Both the position numbers and the translations under genes were made by a program. This document shows, piece after piece, positions 8,470 to 16,237 of a DNA stretch of 64,000 nucleotides; within the stretch, counting starts at the first letter, position 1, and each line of letters starts with the position of its first letter. Source of the DNA: CAZQIC01 sp964593555 (GTDB taxonomy: Bacteria; Bacteroidota; Bacteroidia; JAFLBG01); contig CAZQIC010000001.1 in the NCBI GenBank assembly GCA_964593555.1, forward strand, positions 59,710 to 123,709, in the 5' to 3' direction. Under the pieces are notes generated by a model. The model was given only the letters and a program-made list of their open reading frames with translations, was not told the DNA's origin and ran no database searches.

Positions 8470-9093
8470 CTAAAATTGGTATTGTACTGCAATGATCATT
8501 ACTGTATTGTACATTCCTTTATTAAACCAGTTGCTTAATGTTCTTTGATAATAAACGGGAATATCAAATTTACGAATGGGTAGAATAGAATTGCTGTTGC
8601 GTACATTCACCACAAAATGTTCGTTTATATAATAGTTAAATCCATATAAAGCGGAGACATCGCCTTTTTGTAGAGGAATAGAATTAACCACAGGTCCAAA
8701 CTGGTTTGCTTCTTTGCTGTTTACTAAGGCGCCATAAGAAGCACCAATTTCAAAACCGAAGTGTTTGTGTTTCCATTGAATCAAAATTGGCGCTTCAATA
8801 TAATTCACTTTTAATAGGAACAATACATAGTCTCCATTTTCAGGCTCAGGATTTTTTCGACTTCCCTTTTGTATGTAATCCAGTTCGAGCTGCGCGCTCC
8901 ATTTTTCATTAAAGTCGTACTTAACAAAAGCTCCCGCGTAAAGCCCTGCCTTATCAAATCCGGAATAAGTATCGCCATGCACTTGGGTGGCGCTTAAGCC
9001 TGCAACTACTCCCGCTTTAAATTTGTTTTGTGCAAACAAAAAAGATGCAAAAAAAGCATAGAAAAAAAATGTGAGTAATACTTTATCCCGCAT
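8470..9093 (-). CDS. Outer-membrane beta-barrel protein (porin-like)
   Basis: A 207-residue exported protein with a signal peptide ending at FLFAQ, followed by the pattern of the small outer-membrane barrel family (OMP_b-brl_2 type): FKAGVVAGLSATQ, YAGAFVKYDFNEKWSAQLELDYIQKG, APILIQWKHKHFGFEIGASYG, and a final beta strand MIIAVQYQF ending in Phe, the usual signal for barrel assembly. The substrate is unknown. It is the first gene before ubiX (two-base gap), which probably reflects shared transcription rather than shared function. A -7 box lies only four bases before the ATG. Confidence 0.85.
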   Translation of the reverse strand: MRDKVLLTFFFYAFFASFLFAQNKFKAGVVAGLSATQVHGDTYSGFDKAGLYAGAFVKYDFNEKWSAQLELDYIQKGSRKNPEPENGDYVLFLLKVNYIEAPILIQWKHKHFGFEIGASYGALVNSKEANQFGPVVNSIPLQKGDVSALYGFNYYINEHFVVNVRNSNSILPIRKFDIPVYYQRTLSNWFNKGMYNTVMIIAVQYQF

Positions 9094-9097
9094 AGGA

Positions 9098-9105
9098 CAA
9101 AGTTA
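9098..9105 (-). promoter_or_regulatory. -7 box of the barrel-ubiX operon, near-leaderless
   Basis: On the minus strand this reads TAACTTTG, a match to the Bacteroidota -7 consensus TAnnTTTG. Four bases (TCCT) separate it from the ATG at 9093. As transcription usually begins about this distance after the box, the mRNA would have almost no leader. No good -33 TTG was found. Confidence 0.55.
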
Positions 9106-9161
9106 CAGAATAATGCCAAGGACAGAATAAAAAGGAACTAACAAAGAAATTAATTAAGTGT

Positions 9162-9899
9162 TTAATTATTCTTAATTATTTTCTTTGTTAGTGAATGATC
9201 TCCATCCCAAAGTTGAATAAAATAGATTCCGTTTGGAAGGGTACTAATGTTTATTGCTGTTTTATTAGCGCCAAGTTCCAGATTTTTTTCAGATTTCACA
9301 ATCTTTCCCAGTGCATCACTAATCAAAAGTGATTCAATATTTTTTGTACTTCCAGAATTTTGGATGTAAATATTATCAGTTGCAATAGTTGGATAAATTT
9401 CTAATTGTGTAAGTGTATGTTTAGAAATACCAGTTGCGCACGCAATACCTGTAGCACAACCTGCTGTAATATTTACTGTAATTGTATCTCTATTCGACAT
9501 GTTACCAGTTTCGTAAACAAGATATTGTATTGTACCAGTCCCATAATGGCCCAAGGTGCCTTTTATTTCATATTTCAAAAAATCTCCAACCGTAGAGCCT
9601 CCAGATATAGGGAAAGTACATTGTAGACTATCTGGTATAACATTCATGGGATAGCACTGATAGCAATCGCATACCACATAATTCCAACAAGCTGCTTCTG
9701 TAGGTAATGTGTTAGAAATTACCCTATAACTCAGTGATAAAGTAGAGCTGCTATTATTTGTAAGGTCAAAATGGAATGCCGCACTATCAACACAACTGAT
9801 GGTAGATGTATAAACATTTGTGTTAAAAGTGAAAGTTTGTGACTTAGCAACGGATATTCCTAAGAAAATCAGGATCGAAAATAAGATATGTTTTTTCAT
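9162..9899 (-). CDS. T9SS-exported protein with CWx4CDCx2C motif (paralogue A)
   Basis: A 245-residue secreted protein: signal peptide ending at AKSQ, an Ig-like N-terminal domain of about 140 residues, then a type A T9SS sorting domain (EIYPTIATDNIYI ... LPNGIYFIQLWDG ... KKIIKNN). The central domain carries the motif CWNYVVCDCYQC followed by GTIQYLVYETGN and paired cysteines CATGIACATG. A closely similar gene lies next to it at 9953-10687 and shares all these landmarks, so the two arose by duplication. The same CD..C pattern occurs, as far as I recall, in domains attached to secreted thioredoxin-like proteins of Bacteroidota. Function is unknown; the cysteine spacing suggests disulfides or metal binding. 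Confidence 0.8.
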   Translation of the reverse strand: MKKHILFSILIFLGISVAKSQTFTFNTNVYTSTISCVDSAAFHFDLTNNSSSTLSLSYRVISNTLPTEAACWNYVVCDCYQCYPMNVIPDSLQCTFPISGGSTVGDFLKYEIKGTLGHYGTGTIQYLVYETGNMSNRDTITVNITAGCATGIACATGISKHTLTQLEIYPTIATDNIYIQNSGSTKNIESLLISDALGKIVKSEKNLELGANKTAINISTLPNGIYFIQLWDGDHSLTKKIIKNN

Positions 9900-9952
9900 A
9901 GTGAGTGTATTTGTTTTTGGTGTGTATAATTAAGATTATAGTTTTTTCAGTG

Positions 9953-10687
9953 TTAATTTTTATTATCTACAATAAACATCTTTGTTTGAAAATAGTTTTC
10001 CTCGTAAAGCTTCAAAAAATAAACACCATTAGGCAGATTTACTGTGCTTATTTCCATCTTGTTATTATTAAAATCGGCATTTTTTTGACTATAAACATTT
10101 TTACCAATACCATCAAAGATGTCAATAAATGCGATGTTTGTTAAATTGTCGCCTTCAATAAAAAGGGTGCCACTACTAATTGATGGATAAACATTAAAAT
10201 GATCGGTGATTGTTTTGGATATTCCTGTGGCACAAAATACACCTTGTGAGCAACCTGTAAAATTAAATGTTATAGTATCGCTATTGGAGGGGTTTCCTGT
10301 TTCATAAATCAAATATTGTAATGTCCCCCAACCTATGTTCCCTTTAGTATTTATTACTTTTAAATCCATAAAAAGATGGGAAGTGTCTCCCGCATTTATT
10401 CCGAAAAAGCAACCTCCTGAAGTAGGAATGTCATTATTTTGCAAACAGGTATTACAATCGCAAAACGCCATGGTCCAGCAATTCGTATCTGGTAAGCTGA
10501 TGTCCAGCATCGCGTAGCTTAATGTTAGTGCAGAAGAACCATTATTTATTAATGCAACATGGAATTCTGAAATTCCAGAACAACTTGCAACACCAGTAAA
10601 TGTTTTAGGCATTAATGTAAATGTTTGAGCATTAAAACTCAGGCTAAATACAGTAACAATTAAGATTACAAGCGTAGTTTTTTTCAT
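9953..10687 (-). CDS. T9SS-exported protein with CWx4CDCx2C motif (paralogue B)
   Basis: A 244-residue paralogue of the gene at 9162-9899. It has a signal peptide ending at FNAQ, an Ig-like domain with CWTMAFCDCNTC, the block GTLQYLIYETGN followed by SNSDTITFNFTGC, and the linker CATGISK, then a type A sorting domain (FNVYPSISSGTLFI ... LPNGVYFLKLYEE). The protein is expected to cross the outer membrane through T9SS and be attached to the cell surface or released. It lies 65 bases downstream of the Omp28-like lipoprotein gene, with no promoter seen between, so it may be expressed with the DUF6029-Omp28 operon. Confidence 0.8.
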   Translation of the reverse strand: MKKTTLVILIVTVFSLSFNAQTFTLMPKTFTGVASCSGISEFHVALINNGSSALTLSYAMLDISLPDTNCWTMAFCDCNTCLQNNDIPTSGGCFFGINAGDTSHLFMDLKVINTKGNIGWGTLQYLIYETGNPSNSDTITFNFTGCSQGVFCATGISKTITDHFNVYPSISSGTLFIEGDNLTNIAFIDIFDGIGKNVYSQKNADFNNNKMEISTVNLPNGVYFLKLYEENYFQTKMFIVDNKN

Positions 10688-10752
10688 ATCTAAATAAATT
10701 TACCTAAAACAATATACTGAAAATATTTTTTTTGAACAACAGTAAACCCTCT

Positions 10753-11655
10753 TTAAGGCAATATTTTTTCATCTTCTGCTTGTAAAACTTCGTATGTTGC
10801 AGCATCATAAACGTAAGCAACAACGTGCATTTGAGGCATATTTACTGCAATGTTGCTAATATAATCGGGTATGTTGTAGGCAAACTTAGTTATTTTATTG
10901 TATGACATTGGTATATTGCCATTTGCAATAGCGTCACCCCATTCTGATGGTGTTATTGAAGCGCGTAAAACGTGACGATGAATATAGTGTTCATTATGTG
11001 TTCCGAGATCAAGCTGCCACGCTTCAATACTGTCCTGTACAAGAAGCACAACAAGGTTAAAGGTTCCAGTGTTGGGAGTTAAAAACTCGGTTTTAATGTG
11101 TGTGCATAATTTTTTGCTAGAAGAATTAAAATCATTTATTATTTGTATTGAAACTTTTGGTGGTTGATTAACAATATTAGCAATAGTGTTTGTCCAAACA
11201 TTTGCGCCTTTTTGATGCGTTAAGTTTGTTTCATGAAAATTAAGTCTATTGATCATACCATTAGGTAAACTGGCAATCTTAAAAACATCAGCATATTCAT
11301 TCCCTGCAGAAGTTCGAAAGTCATATGAATAGGATCCTGCCTGAGCTCCGGATGCAGGTCCCGTCCCGGCATATAGTTGAGTAACGTGTACTGCAAGAGG
11401 AATAATGTGGCCATGATTTGCAGTGTCAATATCATGAAGTAGTCGTGCCGCATTTGGACAATTAGTACACTTGTGTCCTGTGTAGTCTTCAAATAATATT
11501 TTTTTTACAGGCGCAACTGTTGTAAAAGTTGGAGTGGCACATGACGATGCATCACCCAGGTTTTCGTTTATTGGTGGAATAGGATCACTAATGTAATCAC
11601 ATGAACCAAGAATAATAGCAAAGGCTATTGCGGTATATAATTTTTTTTCTTTCAT
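10753..11655 (-). CDS. Omp28-related lipoprotein with thioredoxin-like CxxC
   Basis: A 300-residue protein starting MKEKKLYTAIAF with a lipoprotein signal (GSC, acylated Cys19), so it is membrane anchored. The domain beginning KKILFEDYTGHKCTNCPNAARL is the Omp28-like thioredoxin fold, with a CxxC pair at C63/C66 placed as in thioredoxins. Omp28 of Porphyromonas gingivalis is a surface protein; the activity of the family is not firmly established. A start four codons upstream is possible but would put MQNN ahead of the signal. It lies 13 bases from the DUF6029 gene, which precedes it in the same operon. Confidence 0.85.
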   Translation of the reverse strand: MKEKKLYTAIAFAIILGSCDYISDPIPPINENLGDASSCATPTFTTVAPVKKILFEDYTGHKCTNCPNAARLLHDIDTANHGHIIPLAVHVTQLYAGTGPASGAQAGSYSYDFRTSAGNEYADVFKIASLPNGMINRLNFHETNLTHQKGANVWTNTIANIVNQPPKVSIQIINDFNSSSKKLCTHIKTEFLTPNTGTFNLVVLLVQDSIEAWQLDLGTHNEHYIHRHVLRASITPSEWGDAIANGNIPMSYNKITKFAYNIPDYISNIAVNMPQMHVVAYVYDAATYEVLQAEDEKILP

Positions 11656-11668
11656 GTTGTTCTGCAAT

Positions 11669-13339
11669 TTAAAAACTACTTGTTATAGATAATGTTAAAC
11701 CATTTGAAGCGGGAACTGTTCTGCAAACACCCCCAACACAAAACACTCCGGCTCTTTGTTTTCCATAAGAAAGAGAAATACGATTGGCATTTTTAATGTA
11801 TCCGGCGGACGCATTAAAAAAATGTATTTTGTTATAATCAGCATTTGTCTTATGGCCAGCTTCATCAGTATACTCACCATAATTGTACTGATCAAAAACA
11901 GCAACATACCAGTGTGTCCCTAATGTTACTTCGAGTAAAGCAACTGCCCAGTCACCTACATAATGATCATTTGAGGTAAGGCTCTGCAGTTCCACTCGTA
12001 ATGCTCTGTCGGATGCAAGCATGTATGTAACATCAGCAATAATAATATTAGAAAGGATATTTGGCTTGCCATGTTTTCCCTGTACAACAGCAATGTTAAA
12101 ATTTTGATTGCTATAAAGAAGAGTTGTCTTTATTTTTTTGCTGAACTTTTTATTTATTTCTACTACAAAATCACGAAAATAAGTTTGGTTACCAATCCCC
12201 CAGAAGTTTGTTTTATATCCCATTCTCCTCCCATTTATATCGTTCAAGTGCGTGGTATCAATAGAATTAGCACCCGAATAATTTATTTTTATGTCAGTTC
12301 CATATTTGCCGCCGAGCGTTGTTCCTTTTTTAAATTTATATGCAACCTCAGATTGAAATGATGTTTCTCCCAGCGATTGTGAGGCGTATGGGTATAACGC
12401 AGCCAATAGGTAAGTATGTTGAATGCACAGAGCAGGGGAGTAGCTTATTAATAAGTCATTTGTGAGAGCGTTTCTATCAGACCTAAAGGTCATGTTGTCG
12501 AGATGTTTGGCATTAAATGTTAAGCTAAATCCTTTTTTTGCATAACTACTCATAAATAAAATGGCCTGACCCTTTTTAAAAATATTTCCATTATCGTTTG
12601 AAGGGTCATTTATTTTTTCTGCGTATTCAGTTGTTAATCTAAAACCTCCGCGGATAATATGTATTCTTCCTGCTGATGCTCCGACATTTTCCGGAAAAAT
12701 ATATTGAGCGTTGTTTGGTTTTTTTTGGAATTTGCTGAGAAAGCTTCCTCCAACAATCACTTGTGTTTTTTTCTCAGCTAACTTTTTGAATGTTTCGTTT
12801 ATCTGCATTTCCCCATCAAAACCTCTAAGTATTCCCTCACCCTCTGTAAAGTATAAGCGTTGTTTACCAACAATTCCTTTTAAATAAACTCCCTTACAAG
12901 GTTCATATTTTACTCTTACACCGTCCATGGCATTATCCAGTCCCAAGCCTCGCTCTTCATATGTTCTGAATATTAAACCATTTCCGAATTGCTCATAATA
13001 ATGGCCAACAGTAACTTCCAGCTCATCTGCTTTATAGGTTATATAACGGTAGGGTATACCGTTTCCTGTATACCGTGGGTCAAAACCCAGCAAGGCATTG
13101 TGATAGCTTTCAAAACGAGCCCCGGCACTAAATTTATCTTTTGTATAAATAATATTTGCGAAAGCATTCATCAGCATTTTTTCCGGAATTGTATCTGCGC
13201 CAATTGCGCTATCCGGAATATAATATTGCACATCAGATTGAAAATTGCCATGAATTTCGCCTGTGCTTTGAGCATAAGTTTTACTAATATTTAAAAAGCT
13301 TATAACAGAAACAACAAGCGAAAAGTTTAATAGTTTCAT
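11669..13339 (-). CDS. DUF6029 family outer-membrane protein
   Basis: A 556-residue exported protein with a signal peptide ending at TYAQ. The segment after it (IHGNFQSDVQYYIPDSAIGADTIPE, YEERGLGLDNAMDGVR, VKGIVGKQR-like strands) matches DUF6029, a Bacteroidota family predicted to form a large outer-membrane barrel. The rest alternates short amphipathic strands and polar loops up to a terminal ITSSF with final Phe, a barrel assembly signal. The adjacent Omp28-like lipoprotein gene follows by 13 bases, so the two products may work together, for example the barrel as anchor or channel for the redox lipoprotein; that is inference. A -7 box lies 21 bases upstream. Confidence 0.8.
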   Translation of the reverse strand: MKLLNFSLVVSVISFLNISKTYAQSTGEIHGNFQSDVQYYIPDSAIGADTIPEKMLMNAFANIIYTKDKFSAGARFESYHNALLGFDPRYTGNGIPYRYITYKADELEVTVGHYYEQFGNGLIFRTYEERGLGLDNAMDGVRVKYEPCKGVYLKGIVGKQRLYFTEGEGILRGFDGEMQINETFKKLAEKKTQVIVGGSFLSKFQKKPNNAQYIFPENVGASAGRIHIIRGGFRLTTEYAEKINDPSNDNGNIFKKGQAILFMSSYAKKGFSLTFNAKHLDNMTFRSDRNALTNDLLISYSPALCIQHTYLLAALYPYASQSLGETSFQSEVAYKFKKGTTLGGKYGTDIKINYSGANSIDTTHLNDINGRRMGYKTNFWGIGNQTYFRDFVVEINKKFSKKIKTTLLYSNQNFNIAVVQGKHGKPNILSNIIIADVTYMLASDRALRVELQSLTSNDHYVGDWAVALLEVTLGTHWYVAVFDQYNYGEYTDEAGHKTNADYNKIHFFNASAGYIKNANRISLSYGKQRAGVFCVGGVCRTVPASNGLTLSITSSF

Positions 13340-13360
13340 AATAACTTAAATAGGGTATAA

Positions 13361-13388
13361 CAAAAGTAACAAACACTATTAAAACCAA
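13361..13388 (-). promoter_or_regulatory. Promoter of the DUF6029-Omp28 operon
   Basis: On the minus strand a -7 box TACTTTTG (13361-13368) is preceded by TTG (13386-13388) with 17 bases between, slightly shorter than the usual 19-21. The ATG of the DUF6029 gene is 21 bases downstream of the box. Confidence 0.55.
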
Positions 13389-13441
13389 GCGGGGGGATGG
13401 ACAAATATTTAAAATTTGTCAGATTGGTCATGAAATTATTT

Positions 13442-13951
13442 TTACTCTGTAATAGCTTCTCCGTTTGCAACTTTTTTTACCAACTCATATAGTTTATCTT
13501 CGTCGCCAGGTGCATATGAATTATGCTGCCATACGATCTCTCCTTTTCCGTTTAATAAAAACGTATGAGGTACATTATTAACATTCATAGCGCGTTTAAA
13601 ATCCTGATTTTGGTCAAGGTAAACAGTGTATTCCCATCCTTTTTCGCTTACATCAGTAGGTACTTTTGCAACACTGCGTGCATCATCTATTGATACAGCT
13701 ATAAGTTTAACGCCGGTTTCTTTTTGCCACTGCTCATAATTTTCGGCTATTTCATCGAGCTCCTTTTTGCATGGCTTGCACCATGTTGCCCAAAAACTAA
13801 TGATGATGGGTTTGCCGCCGTTTTCAATTGATGAGGTATTAAACGTTTTTCCATCAAGGGTTTTAACATCGGCAGCAGGAACTTTTCTTCCCGCTTGAGC
13901 AAATGCCAATTGACTAATTGCAATAATGCCAATCAAAAGTATTTTTTTCAT
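13442..13951 (-). CDS. TlpA-type thioredoxin-like protein
   Basis: A 169-residue exported thiol-disulfide protein. The signal peptide (MKKILLIGIIAISQLAFAQ) is followed by a redoxin/AhpC-TSA-like fold with the active site WATWCKPCKKE (C58, C61) and the cis-proline region NNVPHTFLLNGKGEIV. Proteins of this kind reduce or isomerise disulfides in the periplasm or support cytochrome c maturation. It stands alone, with about 100 bases to the DUF6029 gene downstream and a terminator upstream that separates it from the two large Omp28-like genes. It could supply reductant to those neighbouring CxxC proteins; that is inference from position only. Confidence 0.9.
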   Translation of the reverse strand: MKKILLIGIIAISQLAFAQAGRKVPAADVKTLDGKTFNTSSIENGGKPIIISFWATWCKPCKKELDEIAENYEQWQKETGVKLIAVSIDDARSVAKVPTDVSEKGWEYTVYLDQNQDFKRAMNVNNVPHTFLLNGKGEIVWQHNSYAPGDEDKLYELVKKVANGEAITE

Positions 13952-14069
13952 AGTCAGTCTTTTATGTAATTAAGCAATAATCAAACCGTTTTAGAATTTT
14001 ATGAAATCAAACTCAATAAAAGATACACAGTAATTAATTTTTTTTCAATCGTATAATTGCATTAATATG

Positions 14070-14084
14070 GGAAGTCAGACTTCC
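14070..14084. promoter_or_regulatory. Short perfect palindrome upstream of the thioredoxin gene
   Basis: GGAAGTC and GACTTCC flank a single A, giving a perfect 7-bp inverted repeat about 120 bases upstream of the thioredoxin gene start. It may be an operator, but no promoter box was found beside it. Confidence 0.3.
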
Positions 14085-14097
14085 TTTCAATAAACTA

Positions 14098-14139
14098 TTT
14101 TAAAAAGAAAGCAGCCATTTGGCTGCTTTCTTTTTAAAA
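14098..14139 (-). terminator. Rho-independent terminator after the Omp28-like T9SS genes
   Basis: A perfect 19-bp inverted repeat (14098-14116 with 14121-14139, loop ATTT) with a GC core (GCAGCC/GGCTGC) and A/T-rich ends forms a strong hairpin. It lies 11 bases after the stop of the 686-residue protein gene. As it is symmetrical it could stop transcripts from either side. Confidence 0.9.
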
Positions 14140-14149
14140 TTAAAATAAC

Positions 14150-16210
14150 CTATTTGGTAATTGTTACTTTTCTCGTTACTGAAGATTGAGAAGAGTTAAC
14201 TGTTACTAAATATACTCCGGCAGAAATTCCTTCGCTGTTTATTTCAACAAGGTTTTTGCCTCTCTGCATATCAATTGATTTGGAAGTGTAAACCAATTCT
14301 CCCATCACGTTATACATGTTCACGGTTACTGTTTCTTCTTGTTTAAGATTCATAACAACTGCGGCTCTGTCTTCAAAAGGATTTGGATAAATATTGATAT
14401 CACTAAAAATATCATCATTTTTAACAATGCCAGCGTTAATATCATAAGTAATATCTGCATAAAATGCCTGGTGTACAGTTTTTGTAGTCATGTCCTGAAC
14501 AAAAGCAACGATTCCAAGGTCTGCCATATTTAGGTATGGCTCAGACCCGGTAAAAGAAGTGTTAAGGTAAATTAGATTTTGTTTACCTGCTGTTTGAGTT
14601 CCTAGAGATAATCCGCTAACACTCGGAACCATTTTTCTAAACACCTGGTAAAAATCTGTTTCGCCATTTGTTTCTACGTTATGATTAACGTGAGAATCAA
14701 CAATAGCCACCTGAAGTACTAAGCTTCCAGCAGTATTTCTAAGTGAGTTTACACTTCCTACGATGGTAATTTTGTTACCTGAATAAATCGGACTAAGCTT
14801 AATATCAAAATATGCAGGTTTCGCGTATTCAGTATTAACACTTGCTTGGGTTATTCCGGCAGGTGAGCCGCTATAAACGTTTCCATTCAAAATCGCATCA
14901 GGTATTCCCGTTACACTATAGTATGTTTTACGTGCACTGCCATCGGTAGCAATATACATTGGGTCATTTCCTGGTGATGGCCAATTCATTTGGTACTTTA
15001 TCGACGCACCTTTTCCTCCAAGTGTATTTACTCCATTGCTGTTAAGTAAAGCATTATATCCAGGGTTAGCCGAAGCGCAAGGCCCGCATGTAGAGCTGGT
15101 AAATTCTTCAAAAAGTATTATTCGCTGAACGGTATCTTGTGTAACAAGCACAGTTGCAGAAACAGTGTCATCTGCAGGGCTTTGGTCTGCGTTAGAATTT
15201 AAGTTTGATGTCCAAAGTTTGATGGTATATGAACCCAATGAAGATGGAGCCCATGCAGTAGGGTGCGTATAAGTTAGTGAGTTGCCGGTAGGTATATTCA
15301 ATCCTGATAATGGACTGGTTTGTGTTGCGCCGCCGTTCACACTATAATTAACGTCCATAGATTTAATTGTATCTGTACCAAGGTTTCGTGAGGTGCCAAT
15401 TACAGAGAATGGAGCACTAGCTAATGCATAATAATTTTGCATATTCATTCTTGTAGATATTGCATTGTATGTTGGTTGAACACCCGGGAAAAACTCAAAA
15501 TAAGTATTATCCGCAGGGGTACCATCATTTGCACATAGTGATTGAATGTTTGGAGAACCTGTAACCTGGTAAGCCGTAGTTGAATTTACTTGTAACCCAA
15601 TTGTTATGGCAATATTACCGGCACAGTTGCTTGTTCCTTGAACGCAAGATTTTTTTTGATCGACAAAATAAATTTTGTTTGTGGTTTCTTCGAGAACAAT
15701 GCTCCAATAAGTCCATCCTTGCTGTAAGTTAGGATGGCTGTAAGAGTTGAATTGAACCCAGTGCTGCCTGTTAGGTGATGTCCCAAACGTTTTATAAATA
15801 ATAACATCTGAACTACCTGTTCCCCGAACACCCCAAACACATATAGAAGAATCTGGTATTCCAGCATCCGGTAAACTAGCATTAGTATAGCTTGGTGCTG
15901 TTGCTGCGCCAAGATCAAATGTTAATACACCCGATGTTGATACTTTATAAGCAGAAACTGGTGTGCCGTTAAAGGTGAATGTAAAAGGCAAAGATACTGT
16001 TGAAGACCATACCGGGCTTGAAGCATTCCCGCTTTGGATGGTGGTCCATCCCGCAGGTAGTCCACTGAGCGGAGGATATTCTCCGTCACTATTCAGCCCG
16101 CCAGGGTTGGAGCCAGTAGGTATTAATGTTGGTATATAATAATATTGAGCTTTGGTAGAAAAGGCCATGAACATAAGCATAGCAATAGAAAGCGTAATTA
16201 TTTTTTTCAT
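14150..16210 (-). CDS. Large T9SS-exported Omp28-like protein with CGPC active site
   Basis: A 686-residue surface or secreted protein. Order of parts: signal peptide ending at STKAQ; an N-terminal beta-rich domain of about 240 residues with the look of a GEVED/lectin-type fold (VSLPFTFTFNGTPVSAYKVS); an Ig-like domain (about 270-360, SVNGGATQTSPL); a thioredoxin-like Omp28 domain beginning LFEEFTSSTCGPCASANP with C375/C378; and a type A sorting domain at the end (IYPNPFEDRAAVV ... ISAGVYLVTVNS). The CGPC pair is the classic thioredoxin active site, so redox activity is plausible. It lies 27 bases after the related 480-residue gene and ends at a strong terminator, so the two form an operon. 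Confidence 0.85.
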   Translation of the reverse strand: MKKIITLSIAMLMFMAFSTKAQYYYIPTLIPTGSNPGGLNSDGEYPPLSGLPAGWTTIQSGNASSPVWSSTVSLPFTFTFNGTPVSAYKVSTSGVLTFDLGAATAPSYTNASLPDAGIPDSSICVWGVRGTGSSDVIIYKTFGTSPNRQHWVQFNSYSHPNLQQGWTYWSIVLEETTNKIYFVDQKKSCVQGTSNCAGNIAITIGLQVNSTTAYQVTGSPNIQSLCANDGTPADNTYFEFFPGVQPTYNAISTRMNMQNYYALASAPFSVIGTSRNLGTDTIKSMDVNYSVNGGATQTSPLSGLNIPTGNSLTYTHPTAWAPSSLGSYTIKLWTSNLNSNADQSPADDTVSATVLVTQDTVQRIILFEEFTSSTCGPCASANPGYNALLNSNGVNTLGGKGASIKYQMNWPSPGNDPMYIATDGSARKTYYSVTGIPDAILNGNVYSGSPAGITQASVNTEYAKPAYFDIKLSPIYSGNKITIVGSVNSLRNTAGSLVLQVAIVDSHVNHNVETNGETDFYQVFRKMVPSVSGLSLGTQTAGKQNLIYLNTSFTGSEPYLNMADLGIVAFVQDMTTKTVHQAFYADITYDINAGIVKNDDIFSDINIYPNPFEDRAAVVMNLKQEETVTVNMYNVMGELVYTSKSIDMQRGKNLVEINSEGISAGVYLVTVNSSQSSVTRKVTITK

Positions 16211-16237
16211 ATTTCCTGTTTTTTATTTATTGTGATG

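Noticed and set aside
12071..12361. Plus-strand 96-codon frame within the DUF6029 gene
   Set aside because: It lies entirely opposite a well-supported gene and encodes an improbable protein.
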